A DNA stretch of 64,000 nt from Avedoeria sp964651245. GTDB lineage: Bacteria > Chloroflexota > Anaerolineae > Epilineales > Epilineaceae. Each line of letters starts with the position of its first letter. The first letter of the stretch is position 1. Shown piece after piece: positions 42,581-50,875 of the stretch. The stretch spans positions 124,001 through 188,000 of the forward strand of contig CAZYVI010000002.1 in assembly GCA_964651245.1 (NCBI GenBank). The letters are read 5' to 3'. The position numbers were made by a program, and so were the translations under genes. Below the pieces are notes generated by a model, which did not search any database, was not told the DNA's origin, and was given only the letters and a program-made list of their open reading frames with translations.

Positions 42581-43393
42581 CTACGACGACGCTTCCTCGA
42601 GCCCCATCACCTTGCGGACCTCGTGGTCGAGGGTCGCGTTGTTCGGGAACATGCCGGTGTGGACGAGGCGGACGACGCCCTCGGTGTCGACGATGAACGT
42701 GGCCGGCAGGCCGTAGACGTTCCAGTCGTTCTGGATCTGGTAGGCGGCGTCGCCCCAGAGGATCGGGAACGTCAGGCCGGTCTGGTCGACGTAGCGCCGG
42801 ATCGTCTCCTCGGTCAGGCTCGGCGGCACCTTCTCGCCGCCGTCGACGGCCAGCAGCACCAGGCCCTGGTCCTTGTAGTTGTCGTAGGCCTTCTGGAGCC
42901 ACGGCATCTCGCGCCGGCACGGCGGGCACCAGGTGGCCCAGAAGTTCACCAGGACCGTCTTGCCGGTAAAGCTCGACAGGCTGACGTCCTCGCCGGTGTC
43001 GAGCTGCCGCAGCGTGAAGTCGGGCACCGGCTGGCCCAGCAGCGGGTGCGACACCGCCCGCAGCGGGTAGATCGTCGGGTCGGTGTCGGGGTTGGGCATC
43101 TCGGGCAGCGCGCCGTCGGCGACGTTCACGGACAGCGGCTGGCCGTCGGGCCCGACGATCGTGATGCCACCCGGCGCCGTCTGCGGCACCGTCTCGACGA
43201 CGGCGGTCGGCGCCGCCGCGGGCGCATTGCCGCGGCCGATCGTCCGGCCCAGCATCCAGCCGCCGACAACGACCGCCACCGCCACAACGGGCAGCAGCAG
43301 CGCCTGCCATCCGATCTCGATGACGCGCTCACCGCCGCTCTCGGCCGGGCTGACCGGCGCGTCTGCCGCCGGCGCGAACTGAAAATCGTCCAT
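42581..43393 (-). CDS. Membrane-anchored TlpA/ResA-like thioredoxin
   Basis: 270 residues from ATG 43393 with AGGAG upstream. A single transmembrane helix (ALLLPVVAVAVVVGGWMLG, about 31-49) is followed by a linker and a thioredoxin fold: FTLRQLDTGEDVSLSSFTGK, VLVNFWATWCPPCRREMPWLQ with the redox pair CPPC, and YGLPATFIVDTEGVV with the cis-Pro loop. It probably reduces disulfides in exported proteins or apocytochromes. It is divergent from the DsbA-like gene at 43508, giving an oxidant/reductant pair. Confidence 0.92.
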   Translation of the reverse strand: MDDFQFAPAADAPVSPAESGGERVIEIGWQALLLPVVAVAVVVGGWMLGRTIGRGNAPAAAPTAVVETVPQTAPGGITIVGPDGQPLSVNVADGALPEMPNPDTDPTIYPLRAVSHPLLGQPVPDFTLRQLDTGEDVSLSSFTGKTVLVNFWATWCPPCRREMPWLQKAYDNYKDQGLVLLAVDGGEKVPPSLTEETIRRYVDQTGLTFPILWGDAAYQIQNDWNVYGLPATFIVDTEGVVRLVHTGMFPNNATLDHEVRKVMGLEEASS

Positions 43394-43429
43394 GGGTTCG
43401 CTCCTGTGCCGGCCCTCGCCGGAGCGGCG

Positions 43430-43462
43430 ATGATAGCACACGGCCGATGCCGACCCTATAAT
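43430..43462. promoter_or_regulatory. Back-to-back -10 boxes between tlpA-like and dsbA-like genes
   Basis: TATCAT on the minus strand (43435-43430) and TATAAT on the plus strand (43457-43462). No -35 hexamers are convincing. Each lies 35-50 bases from its start codon. Confidence 0.5.
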
Positions 43463-43507
43463 GGCGCGATTGCCGCCCCGCCTTGCACCGCACCGAGGGA
43501 GAAGCGC

Positions 43508-44386
43508 GTGACACCCATCCTCCGGCCGGCGCTGCTGGCCGCCCTCCTGGTGGCGACGGCGGCCTGTGGTCGGGCAGGCTCGCCCGACGAGGACGCCACG
43601 CCGACCCCCGGCTTGGCCGGCGACGTCACCGCCACCGACGCCCTCAGCGGGACGCTGGCGGCCGATGCCGATGCCGACGGCGCCGACGCCGAGGGCACCC
43701 CGCTGCCGACGGCCAACGCCACGGTCGAGGCGCTGGCGGCGTCGTTCGAGCTGCCGGAAGTGGGCGCGTCGAGCGCGCCGCTGCTCATCATGGAGTTCTC
43801 GGACTACCGCTGCCCGTACTGCAAGCAGTTCTTCGACGACACGCTGCCGCAGGTGCGCGCCGAGTGGATCGACACGGGCAAGGCCCGGCTCCAGTTCTAC
43901 GACCTGCCGCTGACGAACCACGGCTTCCCGGCCGTCATCGGCGCCGAGGCCGCGCACTGCGCCGGCGAGCACGGCGCCTATTGGACGATGCACGACGCAT
44001 TGTTCGAGGCGTTCGACGACCTGACGGACAAGGCCGATCCCCAGGACGAGGCGTCGTCGATGGCCGAGATCCTGGCGGTGGCCGAGGACGCCGACGTTGA
44101 CTTCGACAAGGTCAAGGAGTGCGTCGAGTCGAAGCGCTATCGCCCGATCGTGGCCGAGCTGGCCGCCACCGCGCTCGAGCGCGAGATCAACGGCACGCCG
44201 TGGTTCCTGCTGCTGGCGGGCGACCACGCCGAGTCGATCCCCGGCTACGTCGACTACGAGACGATGCTGCCGATCCTGGAGCGCGAGTACAGCCGCGCCC
44301 TCGGCACGCCGATCCCCACCGACACCGCGGCGCCGCCGACGGCCACGCCGGCCGCCCCCACCGCCACCCCCGCCGCGACCGATTGA
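43508..44386 (+). CDS. DsbA-like thiol oxidoreductase lipoprotein
   Basis: 292 residues from GTG 43508 with GAGGGAG upstream. A lipoprotein signal (LLAALLVATAAC, Cys20) is followed by a Thr/Asp/Ala-rich linker and a thioredoxin_4 fold: LIMEFSDYRCPYCKQFFDDTLP (redox CPYC), YDLPLTNHGFPAVIGAEAAHC and EINGTPWFLLLAG with the cis-Pro. The C-terminal tail is Pro/Thr/Ala-rich (PPTATPAAPTATP), as in other exported proteins here. It would introduce disulfides outside the membrane, for example in the Cys-rich C39-like and TIMP-like proteins. The stop overlaps the first unit of an 18-bp tandem repeat. Confidence 0.9.
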   Translation: MTPILRPALLAALLVATAACGRAGSPDEDATPTPGLAGDVTATDALSGTLAADADADGADAEGTPLPTANATVEALAASFELPEVGASSAPLLIMEFSDYRCPYCKQFFDDTLPQVRAEWIDTGKARLQFYDLPLTNHGFPAVIGAEAAHCAGEHGAYWTMHDALFEAFDDLTDKADPQDEASSMAEILAVAEDADVDFDKVKECVESKRYRPIVAELAATALEREINGTPWFLLLAGDHAESIPGYVDYETMLPILEREYSRALGTPIPTDTAAPPTATPAAPTATPAATD

Positions 44387-44420
44387 CCCGCACAAACCCA
44401 TCGACCCGCACAAACCCATC
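44385..44420. repeat. 18-bp tandem repeat, two exact units
   Basis: GACCCGCACAAACCCATC occurs at 44385-44402 and 44403-44420, beginning within the stop codon of the DsbA-like gene. Confidence 0.75.
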
Positions 44421-44447
44421 GGCATCAACCCATCCCCCCCGTGCCTT

Positions 44448-44473
44448 GTAGGGGCACCCCCCCGTGGGTGCCC
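44448..44473 (+). repeat. 26-bp palindromic element, copy 2
   Basis: Plus-strand copy starting GTAGGGGCACCCC and ending GGGTGCCC, identical to the minus-strand copy at 9042-9067. Confidence 0.7.
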
Positions 44474-44510
44474 ATCCTCGGCCACACCACACCGCGGTTG
44501 CCCATCGCGT

Positions 44511-44641
44511 GGCACCGACGGGTGCGTGGTGCCCCGCGATGGGCGCCCACGGCACCGACGGGTGCGTGGTGCCCCGCGATGGGCACCCACCCCCCGCGCA
44601 TGCCCCGCGATGGGCACCCACCCCCCGCGCATGCCCCGCGG
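44511..44641. repeat. Two consecutive tandem repeats (2 x 40 bp and 2 x 31 bp)
   Basis: The 40-bp unit (starting GGCACCGACGGGTGCG) is at 44511-44550 and 44551-44590 with one mismatch. The 31-bp unit (starting TGGGCACCCACCCC) is at 44580-44610 and 44611-44641, again with one mismatch at its end. The core CCCGCGATGGGCACCCAC recurs through the region. Flanking 44642-44757 holds long G and C runs and no gene. Confidence 0.7.
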
Positions 44642-44757
44642 AGGGGCCCCGCGGGGGGGGGGCCCCCTACAGGGCATTGGGGGGGGGGTGTCGTTCGCGG
44701 GACATGCGGGGGGGGGGGCGCGGCGATGGGCAACCACGGCGTGGGGTGCCCGGCGAT

Positions 44758-44783
44758 GGGCACCCGCGGGGGGGTGCCCCTAC
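44758..44783 (-). repeat. 26-bp palindromic element, copy 3 (supplies the TAG stop of ligA)
   Basis: Minus-strand copy with one base changed from the other two. Its TAG at 44782-44780 is the ligA stop codon. Confidence 0.7.
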
Positions 44784-46888
44784 GGGGGGGTGGGGGCGGT
44801 CATTTGTTGCAGCGTCGGTTCGTCGATGACCGGGATGCCCAGCGCCTGGGCTTTGGCCAACTTCGACCCGGCGGCGGTGCCGGCGACGACGTAGTCCGTC
44901 TTGGCGCTGACGCTGCCGGTCACCTTGCCGCCGGCGGCCTCGATGCGGGCGGCGGCTTCGTCGCGGGTCAGCGTCGGCAGCGTGCCGGTGAGGACGAACG
45001 TGCGGCCGGCGAGCGGGCGGGTGTCGTCGGCCCCGCCGGCGGCGGGCGGCGCCGGCGGCGTCCAGTCGGGGTCGGCCGTGCGCACGCCCGCGGCGGCGAG
45101 GCGGGCGACGAGCTCGCGGTTGCGCGGCACGGCGAACCAGGCCCGCACCGCGCCGGCGATCTCGGGGCCGATGCCGTCGAGCGCCGTCAGCGCCGCCTCG
45201 TCGGCGGCGGCCAGCGCGTCGAGGCTGCCGAAGGCGGCCGCCAGGGCGGTGGCCACGGCGGCGCCGACGTGGCGGATGCCGAGGCCGAAGATCAGCCGCC
45301 GCAGCGGCCGCGCCCGGCTGGCGTCGATCGCGGCGATCAGGTTGGCGATCCGCTTGTCGGCGAAGCCCTCGCGGCCCTCGAGGTCGGCTGGGGCGAGGCG
45401 GTAGAGGTCGGCGACGTCGACCACGAGGCCGTCGGCGACGAACTGGGCGACGAGCTTTTCGCCGAGGCCGTCGATGTCCATCGCGCCGCGGGCCACGAAG
45501 TGCTCGACGTGCCGCACCAGCTGGGCGGGGCAGGCGGCGTTCGTGCAGTACGTGTCGGCCTCGCCCTCGGCCCGGGTCACCGGCTGGCGGCACACCGGGC
45601 AGTCGGCGGGCATCCGCCACGGCTCGGCGCCCGGCGGCCGGAGCCCGGGCACGACGTTGACGACCTGCGGGATCACCTCGCCGGCGCGCTTGACGAGGAC
45701 CGTGTCGCCGACGCGAATGTCGCGCTCGGTGACATAATCTTCGTTGTGGAGCGTGGCCTGGCTGACCGTTACGCCACCGATGCCCACCGGCGCCAGGGTG
45801 GCGTGCGGCACGAGCTTGCCGGTCCGGCCGACGTTGACGTTGATGGCCACGACCACCGTCGTGGCCTCCTCGCTGGCCGTCTTGTAGGCGATCGCCCAGC
45901 GGGGGTGGTGGGAGACGGTGCCCAGCGCCTCCTGGAGCGCCAGGCCGTCGACCTTGAGGACGACCCCGTCGGCCAGGTAGTTGAGCGACGCCCGGCGCGC
46001 CAGCCAGCCGTCGGCGTAGGCCAGCGCGGCGTCGAGGGTGTCGAAGCGGCGTCGGTCCGGGTTGCCGGGCAGGCCGAGGGCCTCGAGGGCGGCCAAGAGG
46101 TCCCAGTGCGACGCCACGCCGAGCGCGCGCGGGTCGGGCACGCCGTAGCTGAACAGGCGCAGCGGCCGCGACGCCGTCACGGCCGGGTCGAGCTGGCGCA
46201 GGCTGCCGGCGGCGGCGTTGCGCGGGTTGGCGTAGCTGCGGCCCTCGGCCGCCTGGGCGCGCGCGTTCATCGCCGCGAAGCCGTCGAGCGGCAGGTAGAC
46301 CTCGCCGCGCACCTCGAGCTCGGCGGGCACGGCCACGCCCGGCGGCAGCGGGCCGTCGACGGCCGGGATGCGCAGCGGCACGCCGCGGATCGTCCGGACG
46401 TTGGCGGTGATGTCCTCGCCCAGCGTGCCGTCGCCGCGCGTGGCGCCCTGGACCAGCACGCCGTCGCGGTAGCGCAGCGCCACCGCCACGCCGTCGACCT
46501 TGGGCTCGAGGACGAACGATAGCCCTTCGCCGTCGACGCCGACGTCGGCCAGCCGCCGCGCGACGCGATCGCCCCAGGCCCGGACGCCGTCGGCGCTGAA
46601 CGCGTTGTCGAGCGACAGCATCGGCACCGGGTGCTGCACCTTGCCGAACCCGGCCGCGGCCGGCCCGCCGATGGCCTGCGTCGGCGTGTCGGGCGTGATC
46701 ACGTCGGGGTGGTCCGCCTCGATCGCGCGCAGCGCCTCGAGCAGGGCGTCGTACTCGGCGTCGCTGATCTCGGGCGCGTCGAGGACGTAGTAGAGGTGGG
46801 CGTGGCGGCGGATCTCGCGCCGCAGCGCCTCGGCGCGGTCGGCCGGCGAGGCGGGCGGCGGGGCGGGCGGCGGGGTGGGCGCGGGCAT
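44780..46888 (-). CDS. ligA: NAD-dependent DNA ligase LigA
   Basis: 702 residues, near the usual 670. Domain Ia (RREIRRHAHLYYVLDAPEISDAEYD) binds NMN. The adenylation motif is FVLEPKVDGVAVALRY with Lys130. GATRGDGTLGEDITANVRTI is motif III-like. The zinc finger is CPVCRQPVTRAEG with CTNAACPAQL. Helix-hairpin-helix repeats follow (DIDGLGEKLVAQFV, LDGIGPEIAGAVRAWF) and a BRCT domain (LAGRTFVLTGTLPTLTRDEA). It seals nicks using NAD+. Its stop codon is donated by the repeat element at 44758. A possible -10 (GATAAT on the minus strand at 46924-46919) lies upstream. Confidence 0.97.
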   Translation of the reverse strand: MPAPTPPPAPPPASPADRAEALRREIRRHAHLYYVLDAPEISDAEYDALLEALRAIEADHPDVITPDTPTQAIGGPAAAGFGKVQHPVPMLSLDNAFSADGVRAWGDRVARRLADVGVDGEGLSFVLEPKVDGVAVALRYRDGVLVQGATRGDGTLGEDITANVRTIRGVPLRIPAVDGPLPPGVAVPAELEVRGEVYLPLDGFAAMNARAQAAEGRSYANPRNAAAGSLRQLDPAVTASRPLRLFSYGVPDPRALGVASHWDLLAALEALGLPGNPDRRRFDTLDAALAYADGWLARRASLNYLADGVVLKVDGLALQEALGTVSHHPRWAIAYKTASEEATTVVVAINVNVGRTGKLVPHATLAPVGIGGVTVSQATLHNEDYVTERDIRVGDTVLVKRAGEVIPQVVNVVPGLRPPGAEPWRMPADCPVCRQPVTRAEGEADTYCTNAACPAQLVRHVEHFVARGAMDIDGLGEKLVAQFVADGLVVDVADLYRLAPADLEGREGFADKRIANLIAAIDASRARPLRRLIFGLGIRHVGAAVATALAAAFGSLDALAAADEAALTALDGIGPEIAGAVRAWFAVPRNRELVARLAAAGVRTADPDWTPPAPPAAGGADDTRPLAGRTFVLTGTLPTLTRDEAAARIEAAGGKVTGSVSAKTDYVVAGTAAGSKLAKAQALGIPVIDEPTLQQMTAPTPP

Positions 46889-46948
46889 GGCGGCCTCCGT
46901 GGCGGGCAGGACGGCGTGATTATCGTCGCCAGCGCGGCGGGCGGAAGG

Positions 46949-46972
46949 CGCGCCAGGCGTCGGCCTGGCGCG
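46949..46972. other. 10-bp-stem hairpin in the divergent ligA intergenic region
   Basis: CGCGCCAGGC (46949-46958) and GCCTGGCGCG (46963-46972) are exact inverted repeats with loop GTCG. It could be an operator or leader hairpin. Confidence 0.5.
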
Positions 46973-47002
46973 GAGGTCGCCGGCTGGCTACCATCGCCCG
47001 CC

Positions 47003-47527
47003 ATGTCGAGCCTCGAGCCGCGCCGCTTCGACGCGCCGATCGACCGCGCCGCTGGCCGCGCCCGGATCGTGCTGCCGTTCGACCCCGACGCGGCCTGGGG
47101 CGCCAAGGCGCGCCACCATGTCACCGGCACCGTCGGCGGCTGCCCGATCCGCGGCGAGCTCGCGGCGCCGGAGGGCGCCGCGACGGCGGGCGACGGCCCC
47201 GCGGGCGGCTCTGGGACGGACTACGCCCTGGCCCTCGGCCCGGCATGGCTGCGCGACGCGCCGGCGGCGGTGCGCGACGCGCTCGCGCGCGGCGCGCCGC
47301 TGGCCGTCGTCCTCGCGCCCGAAGGGCCGTTGGGCGCGCGGCTGGCGCCCGATCTGCGCGCCGCCCTCGACGCCGCGCCCGACGCCCGGGCGTTCTTCGA
47401 GGCGCTGCCGACGTTCTACCGCAACAACTTCGTCCGCTGGGTCGACGACGCCAAGCGCGACGCGACGCGCGCGGCGCGGGTGGCCGAGGTGGTGCGGCTA
47501 TGCGGGGCGGGCGAGCGGGAGCGGTGA
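47003..47527 (+). CDS. YdeI/OmdA-like protein with DUF1905-type N-terminus
   Basis: 174 residues from ATG 47003. The N-terminal part RIVLPFDPDAAWGAKARHHV, then GTVGGCPIRGELA and LGPAWLRDAPAAVRDALARG, follows the DUF1905 barrel plan. The C-terminal APDLRAALDAAPDARAFFEALP, then TFYRNNFVRWVDDAKRDATR and AARVAEVVRLCGAG, is the YdeI/OmdA helical signature. Family members are small cytosolic proteins of unclear role (linked to bacteriocin resistance in Salmonella). It is divergent from ligA. Confidence 0.85.
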   Translation: MSSLEPRRFDAPIDRAAGRARIVLPFDPDAAWGAKARHHVTGTVGGCPIRGELAAPEGAATAGDGPAGGSGTDYALALGPAWLRDAPAAVRDALARGAPLAVVLAPEGPLGARLAPDLRAALDAAPDARAFFEALPTFYRNNFVRWVDDAKRDATRAARVAEVVRLCGAGERER

Positions 47528-47703
47528 CGACGGGGCGCGGCGTCGGGGCAGCGACGACGGCGGACCGTCGGTCGTCGACGTCGCGCCGGTGAGGGCGGCG
47601 TGTCCGGCGGCGGAACCGCCGCTCTAACGCGACCGCGACGCCCGCGTTTCATCCCTCAACCGTGCGGCGTTGGATCGTCGCCCAGCGCACGAGGGGGTCC
47701 GCC

Positions 47704-50700
47704 ATGACCGCAGCCGGGCAACGCATCGGATCGACCCTGGCCACCACCGCCCTGGCGTTGGCCGCGGCGGGCGCCGTGCCGGCGGCGCCGGTGCGCGCGC
47801 TCCAGGCCCCGCGTCCGCAACCGAACGTCGTCGTGGTCCTCGCCGACGACCTCGACGCCGCGCTCGGGACGATCGGGCCGTCGACGACGCCGAACATCTT
47901 CGATCGCATCGCCGCCGCGGGGGCGACGTTCGAGCGCGCCTACGTCACCGACTCGCTGTGCTGCCCGTCGCGCACGACGCTGCTGCGCGGCCAGTACACC
48001 CACAACCACGGCGTCCTGACGAACGGCGGCGCGACCGGCGGCTACGAGCGCTACGGGCCGCTCGACCTCGAGGCGTCGACGCTGGCGACGTGGCTGCGCG
48101 CGGCGGGCTATCAGACGGCGCTCGTCGGCAAGTACATCAACGGCTACCCGCTGCCGGCCGACCCGCTCCACGTCCCGCCCGGCTGGACCGCCTGGGTCAG
48201 CCCGTCCGACGGCAACCCGTATGGCTCCTACAACTACACCCTGAACGTCGACGGCCGGCCGGAGCGGCACGGCCGCGCCGCCGAGGACCACATCACCGAT
48301 GTCCTGGCCGGCCACGCCGACGCCTTCCTCGAGCGCGCCGCCCGCTCCGACGCCCCGTTCTTCGCCCTGGTGGCCCCCTACGCCCCGCACGCCCCGGCCG
48401 ACCCCGCCCCGCGCCACGCCGCGCTGCTGCCCGACCTGGCCGCGCCGCGCGGCGGCTCGTACGACGAGGCCGACGTCTCCGACAAACCGGCCGCCATCGC
48501 CGCCCGGCCGCCGCTGCGCCCGGCCCAGCAGGCGGCCGGCGACGCCCTCCACCGCGACCGCGTCCGGTCGATGATGGCCGTCGACGACCTCGTCGGCCGG
48601 CTGCTCGACCGCCTCGAGGCGGCCGGCGTTCTCACCGACACGTACGTGATCTTCACCTCCGACAACGGCTTCCACATCGGCCAGCACCGGCTGCCGCAGG
48701 GCAAGATGACGGCCTACGAGGAGGACATCCGGGTCCCGTTCTTCGTGCGCGGACCCGGCATCGCTGCCGGCACCGTGATCACGGACGTCCTCGTCGGCAA
48801 CGTCGACCTGGCGCCCACCGTGGCCGAGCTGGCCGGCGCCGCGACACCCGACTTCGTCGACGGACGCTCGCTGGCGCCGTGGCTGCGGGGCACGGACGGT
48901 GGTGGCGGTGGCGCGGGCGGCGACCGCGCGTCCGGCGAGGGGTGGCGGCAGGCGTTCCTCGTCGAGTCCTATCCGTTCGAGAACGAGCGCGGCGTCGAGG
49001 CGACGCCGGCCGGCGGCGGCGAGCCGCTGCCGCCCCAGCCGTCCGCCCGCGCCGGCCTGCTCGAGCCGCCGGACGGCGACGGCGCGCACGGCGCGTTCGA
49101 CCCATCCGCCGGCGTCCGCGGGCCGGCGGCGCCGGCTCGGCCGTCGTTCGACGCCCTGCGGCGGTCCCTCGCCGCGGCGCGGCCGACCCGCGGTCGGGCC
49201 GCCCCGGCGGCGTCGCGATCGCGGGTGCAGCAGGCCCCGGCGGCGCTCTACATCGCCGTGCGCACCGACCGCCACACCTACATCGAGCACGCCACGGGCG
49301 AGGTCGAGCTCTACGACAACGCCGTCGACCCAGCGCAGCTCGACAACCGCGCCGCCACGGCCGACGCCTGGCTCTTGGCGCGGCTCTCGACCTGGGCGCG
49401 GGCGCTGCACGGCTGCGCCGGCGAAGGCTGCCGCAGCCTCGAGGCGGCTTGGCCGATCGTCGACCTGCCGACGGCGACGCCGACCGCCGGCGGACCGGCG
49501 ACCGCCACGGCATCGCGGACCCCGCCGACGCCCGCGCCGACGACCCCGTCGCCGCCTGCGACGCCGTCGGCGACGACGCCCGCCGCGGCCGGCGGCCGGC
49601 TCTGGCTGCCGGTCGCCGTGGCGTGGGCGCGGCTGGGCGCCGACGCGCCGCCGGCCACCGCGGCGACGGGCACGCCAGCCGGTCCCGCGACGGCGACGCC
49701 GCCGGGCCGTGCGACCGCCACGCTGTCGTCGCCACCGCCGCCCGCGACGCCCAGCGCGGTCGCGACGGCCGCGCCGACGCCGCTCTCGGCCGCCGGCTGT
49801 CCGCGGGCCGCGGCCTACAACGCCGCCGCGGATGGCGTCTCGCTCTACGTCCTGCGCGACGGCGTGCCGGTGTGCGCCGACTACCCGAACGGCGGCAGCG
49901 CTGACCGGGCCTGGGGGCTGGCCAGCGGCACGAAGAGCTTCAGCGGGGTGATGGCCGCGGCGGCGATCGAGGACGGCTTGCTGAGCGGCTGGGACGAGCG
50001 CGTCGCCGACACGATCGACGCATGGCGGGGCGATCCGCGCAAGTCGCGCATCACCGTCCGGCACCTCCTGAGCCTGACGAGCGGCCTCGACGCCGGCGAC
50101 GTCGGGACCGTCCCCACGTACGCCGAGGCCATCGCCGCGCCGGCGGTGGCCGAGCCCGGGGCGCGGTTCGAGTACGGGCCGGTGCCCTACCAGGTGTTCG
50201 GCGAGCTGATGCGCCGCAAGCTGGCCGGCCGCTATCCGGACCCGCTGGCCTACCTCGACGCGCGCATCCTCGGGCCGATCGGCGCCCGCTACGACGCCTG
50301 GCGCCGCGGCGCCGACGGGATGCCGCGGCTGCCGTCGGGGGCGGCGTTCCGGGCGGCCGAGTGGGCCACGTTCGGCGACCTGGTGCGGCGGCACGGGCTC
50401 GTCGACGGCCAGCCGCTGCTGCGCGCCGACCTGCTCGCCGAGCTGTTCGTCGGCAGCGACGTGCGGCCGACGTACGGCCTGACGTGGTGGCTGCTTGTCG
50501 ACCTCGACCGCCCGGCGCCCGGCGCCCCGGCCCGCGCCGTGGCCGCCAAGGGCGCCGGCATCCAGCGCCTCTACGTCCTCGACCGCTACGGCATCGTCGC
50601 CGTCCGCCAGACGGCGTCGCAGCTCGACGGGCCCGACGACGGCGTGCGCTTCGGCGACGCCGCGTTCCTCGGCCGGCTGCTCGACGACCTCGGGATCACG

Positions 50701-50706
50701 CCCTAG
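47704..50706 (+). CDS. Exported fusion of a formylglycine sulfatase and a beta-lactamase-like serine hydrolase
   Basis: 1000 residues from ATG 47704, which has GAGGGGG 6 bases upstream (an ATG at 47662 adds 14 residues). Signal peptide: TLATTALALAAAGAVPAAPVRA. Sulfatase domain (about 38-560): NVVVVLADDLDAALG, the formylglycine-forming motif SLCCPSRTTLLRG (Cys87), VGKYINGYP and FTSDNGFHIGQHRL. A Pro/Thr/Ala linker with the motif GGRLWLPVAVAWARLG (about 590-700) leads to a class-C-like serine hydrolase domain: LASGTKSFSGVMAAAAIEDGLL with SGTK (Ser741, Lys744), ITVRHLLSLTSGLDAGD and a Tyr-containing FEYGPVPYQVFGELM. Each domain is normally a separate protein. It would desulfate and hydrolyse an external substrate, perhaps one glycan or glycopeptide. 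Confidence 0.88.
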   Translation: MTAAGQRIGSTLATTALALAAAGAVPAAPVRALQAPRPQPNVVVVLADDLDAALGTIGPSTTPNIFDRIAAAGATFERAYVTDSLCCPSRTTLLRGQYTHNHGVLTNGGATGGYERYGPLDLEASTLATWLRAAGYQTALVGKYINGYPLPADPLHVPPGWTAWVSPSDGNPYGSYNYTLNVDGRPERHGRAAEDHITDVLAGHADAFLERAARSDAPFFALVAPYAPHAPADPAPRHAALLPDLAAPRGGSYDEADVSDKPAAIAARPPLRPAQQAAGDALHRDRVRSMMAVDDLVGRLLDRLEAAGVLTDTYVIFTSDNGFHIGQHRLPQGKMTAYEEDIRVPFFVRGPGIAAGTVITDVLVGNVDLAPTVAELAGAATPDFVDGRSLAPWLRGTDGGGGGAGGDRASGEGWRQAFLVESYPFENERGVEATPAGGGEPLPPQPSARAGLLEPPDGDGAHGAFDPSAGVRGPAAPARPSFDALRRSLAAARPTRGRAAPAASRSRVQQAPAALYIAVRTDRHTYIEHATGEVELYDNAVDPAQLDNRAATADAWLLARLSTWARALHGCAGEGCRSLEAAWPIVDLPTATPTAGGPATATASRTPPTPAPTTPSPPATPSATTPAAAGGRLWLPVAVAWARLGADAPPATAATGTPAGPATATPPGRATATLSSPPPPATPSAVATAAPTPLSAAGCPRAAAYNAAADGVSLYVLRDGVPVCADYPNGGSADRAWGLASGTKSFSGVMAAAAIEDGLLSGWDERVADTIDAWRGDPRKSRITVRHLLSLTSGLDAGDVGTVPTYAEAIAAPAVAEPGARFEYGPVPYQVFGELMRRKLAGRYPDPLAYLDARILGPIGARYDAWRRGADGMPRLPSGAAFRAAEWATFGDLVRRHGLVDGQPLLRADLLAELFVGSDVRPTYGLTWWLLVDLDRPAPGAPARAVAAKGAGIQRLYVLDRYGIVAVRQTASQLDGPDDGVRFGDAAFLGRLLDDLGITP

Positions 50707-50746
50707 GCGCGGGCGCCGGCGCGCCGTCCGGTGCGCCGACCGTCGA

Positions 50747-50774
50747 TTGACCCGCCCACCGATTCAACGACAAT
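50747..50774 (+). promoter_or_regulatory. Candidate promoter of the Nfn-like gene (TTGACC, 16 bp, GACAAT)
   Basis: -35 at 50747-50752 and -10 at 50769-50774, about 80-100 bases before the possible start codons at 50855 and 50876. Confidence 0.45.
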
Positions 50775-50875
50775 GGCCCGGCGCGCGAAGGGCGCGCAGT
50801 CACCCGGCCGCGCGCCGGTCGGCGCCGCGGCGCCGGCGGCCGGGCGCCGCCGGCATGCCCAGGACCGAGCGCTCC

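Noticed and set aside
44511..44641. A CRISPR array suggested by the tandem repeats
   Set aside because: Units are directly adjacent without spacers, have different lengths, and no cas genes are near.
43465..47530. A horizontally acquired island around the repeat cluster
   Set aside because: The flanking dsbA-like, ligA and YdeI-like genes share the usual high GC and codon style; only the non-coding repeats are unusual.
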